Below, piece by piece: positions 32,823-37,981 of a DNA stretch of 37,981 nt. This DNA comes from Ammoniphilus sp. CFH 90114 (GTDB taxonomy: Bacteria; Bacillota; Bacilli; Aneurinibacillales; RAOX-1), in assembly GCF_004123195.1 (NCBI RefSeq), contig NZ_SDLI01000022.1:1-37981 (forward strand). The letters are read 5' to 3'. The position numbers were made by a program, and so were the translations under genes. Position 1 is the stretch's first letter. Every line of letters begins with the position of its first letter. The notes under the pieces were generated by a model, which was not told where the DNA came from, ran no database searches, and was given only the letters and a program-made list of their open reading frames with translations.

Positions 32823-32882
32823 AAACGGGAGTCTATAGTTCAATTACATAGTAAGAACCCACCAATTTGGTGGGTTTTATTT
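32823..32882 (+). terminator. Partial dispersed repeat with terminator hairpin
   Basis: The repeat's left box (AAACGGGAGTCTATAGTT, 32823 on) is followed by the near-perfect inverted repeat AACCCACCAA-T-TTGGTGGGTT (32856-32876) and TTTATTTTTG. It is the first good terminator downstream of the DUF3231 operon. Confidence 0.8.
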
Positions 32883-32917
32883 TTGATCAAAAAATCAACA
32901 ACAAGCTTTAAAGAGCC

Positions 32918-33541
32918 TTATTTTAAAATAAACATTTGAGTCCAATAGTGACCCCATTTCCCGCCTTGCGCGTAACCACATCCGATGTGGGTGAGGTTGG
33001 GGTTGAGAATGTTTTGTCGATGCCCTGGACTGTTCATCCAGGCTTTCATGACACTTTGGGCATCCGTTTGTCCAGCCGCGATGTTCTCCGCAGCGCTACG
33101 GTACGTTAATCCAAAATTTTGGATCATGGTAAACGGCGAACCGTATGTTGGACTGTTATGGTCAAAGTAATTAAGGTCCCGCATGTCGGCTGATTTAAAC
33201 CTTGCTACGCGGCTCAATTCCCAATCAGCAATTAACGGTTTTAAACCATGCTTTGCGCGTTCTTGATTGACCAATTGAACAACTTCATATTCTAGTTTCT
33301 TCACTTCATCGTATTGGGGAATCTGAAGCTTTTGCCCTGGATAGATAAGGTTAGGGTTTGTAATTTGTGGGTTGCTCTTCATGATTTCGGTGACCCCGAC
33401 CTCAAAGCGAATCGCTACTTTCCACATGGAGTCACCGGGTTGAACGGTGTAGGTAGTTGTATTCTCTGCATCTACTTGTCCTACTAAAAGGATGGATGCG
33501 AAAACAAACGCAATTGAAGATAGCCATAGTTTCTTTTTCAC
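32918..33541 (-). CDS. Secreted LysM-CAP domain protein
   Basis: This 207-residue exported protein has a signal peptide (to about residue 26), one LysM domain (YTVQPGDSMWKVAIRFEVGV... to PGQKLQIPQ, about 31-76) and a CAP/SCP domain (about 85-207). The CAP domain has HNSPTYGSPFTMI, AAENIA and MNSPGHRQNILNPNLTHIGCG. LysM binds peptidoglycan. The CAP domain is of the YkwD type common in Bacillales, including spore and germination-related proteins; its activity is not settled. The start is GTG behind AAAGGAAGAGAG. It is a single gene. Confidence 0.93.
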   Translation of the reverse strand: MKKKLWLSSIAFVFASILLVGQVDAENTTTYTVQPGDSMWKVAIRFEVGVTEIMKSNPQITNPNLIYPGQKLQIPQYDEVKKLEYEVVQLVNQERAKHGLKPLIADWELSRVARFKSADMRDLNYFDHNSPTYGSPFTMIQNFGLTYRSAAENIAAGQTDAQSVMKAWMNSPGHRQNILNPNLTHIGCGYAQGGKWGHYWTQMFILK

Positions 33542-33775
33542 AATCTCTCTTCCTTTCTAGGGTGTTTTCGATTTTTGTGAATGGAGCAATGTGTACCCCT
33601 ATTGAAACACAAGGAAAATTGATGTGTAAACAATTTGGCTTATCTTAAAATCTTCCAGAATAATGATAATCTTTTCAATGGGACTGATGAATCCAGTGAA
33701 ATAAACGGTTTCTCAAGTTTGATATTTAGAATATTTTCCTTATATGCAAATATTTTATTGGTCCATTTTTAGTCC

Positions 33776-33806
33776 TTGACTTAGAGTTTACTCTAACCAA
33801 TACAAT
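33776..33806 (+). promoter_or_regulatory. MerR-type promoter with 19-bp spacer and operator
   Basis: TTGACT (33776-33781) and TACAAT (33801-33806) are 19 bases apart, too far for unaided polymerase. The spacer holds the perfect inverted repeat TTAGAGT-TT-ACTCTAA (33781-33796). CTTGACTTAGAGTTTACTCT closely resembles operators of the AdhR/NmlR branch of MerR regulators. Confidence 0.85.
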
Positions 33807-33840
33807 AGGAGCAGTTATCCAAGTTAGAGGAGATGTTCTG

Positions 33841-34848
33841 ATGCTTAATACTCGTATTGTTGTCACTCGTAATGGTGGACAGGACGTTCTTGAAGTGGTG
33901 GAGGAATCGTTGCGTGCACCAAACCGAGGAGAAATTCGCATAAAAGTCCAAATCGTAGGTGTTGCTCTTGCCGATATAATGAGAAGAGAGGGAGTTTATC
34001 CGATGTCGCCGGTGCCTCCTTTCACACCGGGATATGATGCAGTTGGAACGGTAGAGGAATTAGGAGAAGATGTGGATCAGTATGCTAAAGGAGATAAGGT
34101 TTGTGTCTTATTTGATGGTACTGGCGGCTATGCAGCTTATGTTTATGCCAAGGTCCAGGACCTTGTTAAAGTCCCCGAGTCCGTAGATCCTGCTCAAGCA
34201 GCGGCGATCATTCTCAATTATGTAACAGCCTACCAAATGCTTCATCGCCTTGCTAAGGTTAAAGAGGGGGATTCGATCTTAGTTCATGGGGCAAGCGGAG
34301 GGGTTGGGACGGCCTTACTAGAACTTGGTAAACTTGCAAAGGTAAAGATGTACGGAACGGCTTCTTCCGCTAAACACCCTATTGTCTCCCGGTATGGGGC
34401 AACCCCCATTGATTACCGGACGGAAGATTTTGTAGAAGTTCTCGGAGGATTAGCACCCGGAGGTGTAGAGGCTGTGTTTGACCCGATAGGGGGATCGAAT
34501 TGGCAGCGATCCATTCAGACTTTGAGCAGTAAGGGGCGTTTTATCGGTTACGGATACACCTCTGTCCTCAGTGAGGCAAACCCAGAAGAATGGATAAAGG
34601 ATTGGAAGATTTTTTCCGGTATAAAGCAGACACAGAGCGGAAATGGTGTATATCTTTACAGCATTACTACGCTTAGAAAAGAACAGCCCGAATGGTTCCA
34701 CGAGGACTTAAGCTTACTCTTCAAATGGTTGGAACAAGGGAAAATTAGCCCGATTGTTTCGCACAAGATTCCACTGCGCGAAGCAGCGAATGCCCATCGG
34801 ATAATAGAAGAATTCGAAGCCGTCGGTAAGGTTGTGCTTACCGTATGA
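33841..34848 (+). CDS. MDR-superfamily NADPH:quinone/alcohol oxidoreductase
   Basis: This 335-residue medium-chain reductase has an N-terminal GroES-like domain (GYDAVGTVEELGEDVDQYAKGDKV), then a Rossmann domain with HGASGGVG (149-156) and the zeta-crystallin-type ending GKVVLTV. It has no zinc-binding cysteine set, so it is of the quinone reductase/enoyl reductase type. AGAGGAGA precedes the ATG. It lies behind a MerR-type promoter and 22 bases ahead of a merR gene, consistent with electrophile or aldehyde stress response. The substrate is unknown. Confidence 0.92.
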   Translation: MLNTRIVVTRNGGQDVLEVVEESLRAPNRGEIRIKVQIVGVALADIMRREGVYPMSPVPPFTPGYDAVGTVEELGEDVDQYAKGDKVCVLFDGTGGYAAYVYAKVQDLVKVPESVDPAQAAAIILNYVTAYQMLHRLAKVKEGDSILVHGASGGVGTALLELGKLAKVKMYGTASSAKHPIVSRYGATPIDYRTEDFVEVLGGLAPGGVEAVFDPIGGSNWQRSIQTLSSKGRFIGYGYTSVLSEANPEEWIKDWKIFSGIKQTQSGNGVYLYSITTLRKEQPEWFHEDLSLLFKWLEQGKISPIVSHKIPLREAANAHRIIEEFEAVGKVVLTV

Positions 34849-34870
34849 TAAAGGGAGGAGATCTTCGTTT

Positions 34871-35278
34871 ATGTACTCCATTGGGGAAATCTCTAAATTA
34901 ACAGGAATTACAGCCTATACCTTGCGGTATTATGAAAAAATAGGGGTTCTTCCCGAACCACGCCGCCAGGATGGGAAGCGTTGCTATGATGATCAGGATC
35001 TTCAATATGTCCGGTTTATCCATGGGTTAAAGGAAACAGGAATGAGCTTGGGGAAGATCGCGACTTTTACCGAGGATGGCTGCTTACTCATAAGTAACAA
35101 TTCGGAGTTCGAGATCCACCAAATCTTACAGAAGAGAATCGATATGCTAGATCAGCATATTCATCTGCTGGATCAACAAATGAAGCAGTTGGAGATGGTG
35201 AAGGAAATCGCGCAAAGAAAAAGCGCACTTTATTCGACGATGTTGAAAGAAGGCGCATTGAACAATGATGGATTATAG
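34871..35278 (+). CDS. MerR-family transcriptional regulator (AdhR/NmlR-like)
   Basis: This 135-residue protein has the N-terminal MerR helix-turn-helix (YSIGEISKLTGITAYTLRYYEKIGVLPEPRR), the LQYVRFIHGLKETGMSLGKI region and a long C-terminal coiled coil. There is one cysteine in the linker (DGCLL) and no metal-binding cluster, so it probably senses carbonyl or electrophile stress, or a small ligand. The ATG at 34871 lies behind GGGAGGAG. It is co-transcribed with the upstream reductase, whose promoter carries the matching operator. Confidence 0.92.
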   Translation: MYSIGEISKLTGITAYTLRYYEKIGVLPEPRRQDGKRCYDDQDLQYVRFIHGLKETGMSLGKIATFTEDGCLLISNNSEFEIHQILQKRIDMLDQHIHLLDQQMKQLEMVKEIAQRKSALYSTMLKEGALNNDGL

Positions 35279-35283
35279 GAGAT

Positions 35284-35309
35284 AGGCGGCTGCCAAGATG
35301 GCTCCGCCT
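35284..35309. terminator. Terminator between merR and DUF1259 copy 2
   Basis: The stem AGGCGG/CCGCCT with inner GCCA/TGGC pairing and a small internal loop has only short T tracts on either side. It sits between two converging genes. Confidence 0.6.
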
Positions 35310-35313
35310 TGAT

Positions 35314-35703
35314 TTACCTCAACACCCGAAAAGCCTCTGCCACTTTACGTGCAAAAGATAACGGAGGTTCGACGGATTGAAAGTGAACATATAAGATATT
35401 GGGTTTGGCGTAAAGCCAATGGTTATGCAGGGCACTTATAATGATCCCATTTCGAACTAAGATGTTGATAAAGTAAGGGACTTCTTCTTCAAGAATCACG
35501 GTTTCCCCCATATTCAGCGCATTTCCTTCATGATCCAATGATTCAAACATAACCTCCGCATGAAGTTCTCCACGACTAGGCCGACCTTGAATGGTGACCT
35601 TTAGATCACGATGAAACTCTACCGAGCACACCCCATGTTCCACTTTTGGCTCAGCTTTTAGGATTTGACCGTATTGTTGACAAAGTGTGTTGAAATCCAG
35701 CAT
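35314..35703 (-). CDS. DUF1259 protein, copy 2
   Basis: This 129-residue protein is clearly homologous to copy 1 (21682-22128). It shares VEHGVCSVEFHRDLKVTIQGR, MGETVILEEEVPYFINIL, SALHNHWLYAKPNILYVHF and PPLSFARKVAEAFR. It lacks the lysine-rich tail and any signal peptide. The ATG at 35703 is 13 bases from GGAGG, rather far; a GTG at 35730 lies upstream of that site. The family's function is unknown. It is a single gene. Confidence 0.8.
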   Translation of the reverse strand: MLDFNTLCQQYGQILKAEPKVEHGVCSVEFHRDLKVTIQGRPSRGELHAEVMFESLDHEGNALNMGETVILEEEVPYFINILVRNGIIISALHNHWLYAKPNILYVHFQSVEPPLSFARKVAEAFRVLR

Positions 35704-35730
35704 AAGAAATATGAAACCTCCATTCGTCAC

Positions 35731-35931
35731 TTTTATACAATGTATGCCTGGGGCATTCGATTGGCGTTAGAGGAAATGTAGGTTATAATTAACTGAAAAG
35801 ATAAAATATTTTTGCGGATAATTTGTGGCATTAAGCTGGTTTGCCATGGCATATATAACAATATGAAGTTTCAAAGAATTGGACAAACCTGGGGCCATTA
35901 AAACTTTGAATAGAATAAGGGGAATGCTGCT
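35731..35931. promoter_or_regulatory. Region ahead of larB with short palindromes
   Basis: ATGCC-TGG-GGCAT lies near 35741-35754, the 10-bp palindrome TGCCATGGCA at 35842-35851, and TGGCA (35826) is repeated inverted as TGCCA (35842). These could be operator sites, but no regulator adjoins and no riboswitch fold is recognised. Confidence 0.3.
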
Positions 35932-36612
35932 ATGAGTACATTTGAGGATCTGGGATTCAGTAAAGTAGACATTGAACGGGAAAGTAGAACAGGCTATCCT
36001 GAAGTCATTTTCGGTCAGGGGAAAACGGTGGATCAGGTGCAAGCTATTTTTTCTGCCCTAGTTGCAGCTCATGGACGAGCAATGGTAACAAGAGCATCAA
36101 AGGAAATGGCAGATTCGATCCAAAGCGCTTTTCCAGAAGCGATATATCGCCCCACTTCGAAAATTCTGACATGGGGAGAACCCACTCAGAAGTATGCTGG
36201 TAAGGTAGCTGTGCTTTGTGCGGGTACCGCAGACTTGCCGGTAGCGGAAGAGGCGGCGGACACGGCGGAGTGGATGGGATGTCGGACAGAAAGGATCTAT
36301 GATGTAGGAGTAGCAGGGATTGATCGCTTATTAGCTTATCGCGAAATGATAAAAGAGGCTCAAGTTGTCATCGTGGTTGCCGGAATGGAAGGGGCTCTAG
36401 CGAGTGTGGTCGGAGGGATGGTGCGACGCCCGGTTATTGCAGTACCTACTTCCGTTGGTTATGGCGCACATTTTCAAGGGTTGACTCCGCTTCTATCCAT
36501 GCTGACATCGTGTGCTGCCGGTGTTACGGTTGTCAATATAGATAATGGGTTCGGGGCAGGTTATTCGGCTGCAATGATTCAGCAATTAGTGATGGAGGCA
36601 AACAGACCATGA
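35932..36612 (+). CDS. larB: Nickel pincer cofactor biosynthesis protein LarB
   Basis: This 226-residue protein carboxylates and hydrolyses nicotinic acid adenine dinucleotide in the first step of the nickel-pincer cofactor of lactate racemase. An N-terminal stretch ERESRTGYPEVIFGQGKT is followed by an AIR-carboxylase-like domain (VAVLCAGTADLPVAEEAADTAEWMG, then VVAGMEGALASVVGGMV and VPTSVGYGA). AAGGGGA precedes the ATG. The gene overlaps larC by 4 bases. Neither larA nor larE is within the window. Confidence 0.94.
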   Translation: MSTFEDLGFSKVDIERESRTGYPEVIFGQGKTVDQVQAIFSALVAAHGRAMVTRASKEMADSIQSAFPEAIYRPTSKILTWGEPTQKYAGKVAVLCAGTADLPVAEEAADTAEWMGCRTERIYDVGVAGIDRLLAYREMIKEAQVVIVVAGMEGALASVVGGMVRRPVIAVPTSVGYGAHFQGLTPLLSMLTSCAAGVTVVNIDNGFGAGYSAAMIQQLVMEANRP

Positions 36613-37808
36613 AAACTCTCTACTTCGATTGCATCTTCGGTATAGCCGGGGATATGGCTTTAGCCGCCTTAGTTGACCTTGGGGCCGATCTCACCTATAT
36701 TTCAGAGCAGCTAAGAAAATTACCGATTGATCCCTTTGAACTCGAAATTCTCCCTGTCAATAAAAGAGGAATTGCAGCGAAGAAGCTGTCTATTCACCTA
36801 GAAAGCCAGGGTGCCAACCAGCCTTATCATTTTAAACTTCTAGATGATCATCCTCATCGAAAAGCAGCGGATATTTTACATATGATTGAGAGCTCTTCAT
36901 TACCTAACCGAGTCAAACAGCGGAGTATGGCGATATTTCAGGTGATTGCCGAGGCAGAAGCGAAGATTCACGGAATGGATCCCCGGGAGGTTCATTTTCA
37001 TGAGGTCGGTGCCATGGATTCCATCATAGATACAATAGGGGTATGTTTGGCTTTGGAATATCTTGAAATTGATGAAGTCTACGCCTCGCCTGTTCCTACG
37101 GGATATGGAAAAATGAAGATGGCGCATGGGCTCTATCCCATCCCGGCGCCTGCCACAGCAGAACTATTGAGAGGGATACCGCTTGCTGACTTGCCTGTAG
37201 AAGGGGAGCTAACCACCCCGACAGGTGCAGGGATATTAAAGGCTCTGGTGAAAGAATTTAGACCGATAGGATCTATCAAAATGGAGAGGATCGGATATGG
37301 AGCAGGGAATAAAGATTTTGACCATCCTAATGTCGTCCGGGCGATCTTAATTCAAGAGGTAAACGATAGAAAGCGAGAGTCGATCTACGTTTTGGAAACT
37401 CAATTGGACGATATGACGGGGGAGGCCTTGGGCTTTGCCATGGAACGTTTATTCCAGGAAGGGGCTCTTGATGTTTACTATACCCCTGTTTATATGAAAA
37501 AAAATCGCCCCGGGACGCTCATCACAGTTCTCGTTCAACCGGAAAGAGCGGATGGTTGTGAGGAAGTCCTGTTAACTCAAACGAGTACACTAGGGGTAAG
37601 ACGCAGTGAATGGACCAGAAAAATCCTCGAGAGGCGCATTGTTTCTGTCGAAACCACATACGGCATGGTTCGGGTAAAGCAGGCCATAGATGGCGATCGT
37701 GTTCTTCAACAGGCACCGGAGTATGAAGATGTTGCAGCGCTAGCGAGGAAATACAATCTTCCTTTTCAGGAGGTTTACTTGGAGGTGTTGAGAGAAAGCA
37801 CTCCCTAA
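36609..37808 (+). CDS. larC: Nickel insertion protein LarC (single continuous frame)
   Basis: This 399-residue protein inserts nickel into the pincer cofactor using CTP. The N-terminus reads YFDCIFGIAGDMALAALVDLG, a slightly changed version of the usual FDCFSGISGDM. HFHEVGAMDSIIDTIG and PVPTGYGKMKMAHG follow, and the C-terminal part begins at ETQLDDMTGEALGFAMERL. In Lactobacillus plantarum LarC1 and LarC2 are joined by a programmed frameshift; here the frame is continuous. It overlaps larB by ATGA. After the stop only a short stem (CTCCCT/AGGGAG) and then a repeat array are seen. Confidence 0.94.
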   Translation: MKTLYFDCIFGIAGDMALAALVDLGADLTYISEQLRKLPIDPFELEILPVNKRGIAAKKLSIHLESQGANQPYHFKLLDDHPHRKAADILHMIESSSLPNRVKQRSMAIFQVIAEAEAKIHGMDPREVHFHEVGAMDSIIDTIGVCLALEYLEIDEVYASPVPTGYGKMKMAHGLYPIPAPATAELLRGIPLADLPVEGELTTPTGAGILKALVKEFRPIGSIKMERIGYGAGNKDFDHPNVVRAILIQEVNDRKRESIYVLETQLDDMTGEALGFAMERLFQEGALDVYYTPVYMKKNRPGTLITVLVQPERADGCEEVLLTQTSTLGVRRSEWTRKILERRIVSVETTYGMVRVKQAIDGDRVLQQAPEYEDVAALARKYNLPFQEVYLEVLRESTP

Positions 37809-37857
37809 AAAGGGAGAGCACTGGTAGGGTTGATCTGACCTAGAGGTAGCTGGTCAA

Positions 37858-37981
37858 TTGGCGGTAGGCAATAGTCGGAGATTTTTCCGTTAAGTTGTTG
37901 GATTGTCCATTTTGACCTGTAATAAGCGGAAAATTTCCTGTTATTCATCCAAATCGGCTTAGCCCCCTAAGTTTGGACACT
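37858..37981 (+). repeat. Second copy of the 3' hairpin array, after larC
   Basis: It contains two hairpin units. The first is around 37874-37892 (CGGAGATTTTTCCG) and the second around 37922-37945 (AATAAGCGGAAAATTTCC...). They are joined by TTAAGTTGTTGG and GTCCATTTTGACC and end in AGCCCCCTAA. The same pieces in the same order follow the NlpC gene on the other strand at the window start. 37809-37857 holds nothing recognisable. Confidence 0.72.

Noticed and set aside
35731-35931. Nickel/cobalt riboswitch before larB
   Set aside because: The short dyads do not assemble into the four-way junction expected of that riboswitch.
36609-37808. Programmed frameshift joining larC1 and larC2
   Set aside because: The reading frame is continuous through both parts.

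Overview
The window looks like a chromosomal stretch of a Gram-positive, endospore-forming member of the Bacillales. The signs are moderate-to-low GC, strong GGAGG-type ribosome binding sites, frequent GTG/TTG starts, lipoprotein and sortase signals, two DUF3231 (spore-associated) proteins, a KinB-like orphan kinase and the Bacillus arrangement alkA <- -> adaA-adaB. A Paenibacillaceae-type genome (Brevibacillus/Ammoniphilus-like) is my guess, not something the sequence proves. I see no insertion sequence, prophage, CRISPR array or replication origin.

Layout. 1-1200: a 3' hairpin array, an NlpC/P60 lipoprotein (minus) and tRNA-Ser(UGA). 1375-4090: an orphan sensor kinase and a DoxX-family membrane protein. 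4199-11397: a complete regulated uptake module. A sensor kinase with an SBP_bac_3-type extracytoplasmic sensor and a sigma-54-dependent NtrC-type regulator overlap by ATGA. They are followed by a near-perfect sigma-54 promoter with palindromic upstream sites, then a TAXI-type TRAP binding lipoprotein, a DUF1850 protein and a fused TRAP permease. 11456-19402: a second TAXI-TRAP system, divergent from a LysR regulator and continuing into four catabolic enzymes (DapA-superfamily aldolase/lyase, class I aminotransferase, FAH-family hydrolase/decarboxylase, atypical SDR). Together these two blocks form about 15 kb devoted to taking up and degrading organic acids whose identity I cannot read from the sequence.

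19507-21644: an adaptive-response cluster for DNA alkylation damage (alkA, adaA, adaB). 21682-25096: a DUF1259 protein, a class B sortase with its probable substrate (fasciclin domain, IPKTG sorting signal), a GNAT relic and an aldo/keto reductase. 25368-32880 is an accessory-like, repeat-rich, gene-sparse region. It holds a small protein/retropepsin pair, single and duplicated DUF3231 proteins, a MarR-CPBP protease-membrane protein operon with a conspicuous operator, a secreted protein, several small or broken ORFs and a dispersed hairpin repeat. 32918-35703: a LysM-CAP secreted protein, an MDR oxidoreductase-MerR operon with the 19-bp-spacer promoter typical of MerR regulators, and a second DUF1259 paralogue. 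35932-37808: larB-larC for nickel-pincer cofactor synthesis. The window ends in a second copy of the 3' hairpin array, inverted relative to the one at the start.

All functional names come from reading motifs and family resemblance by eye; no database search was run.
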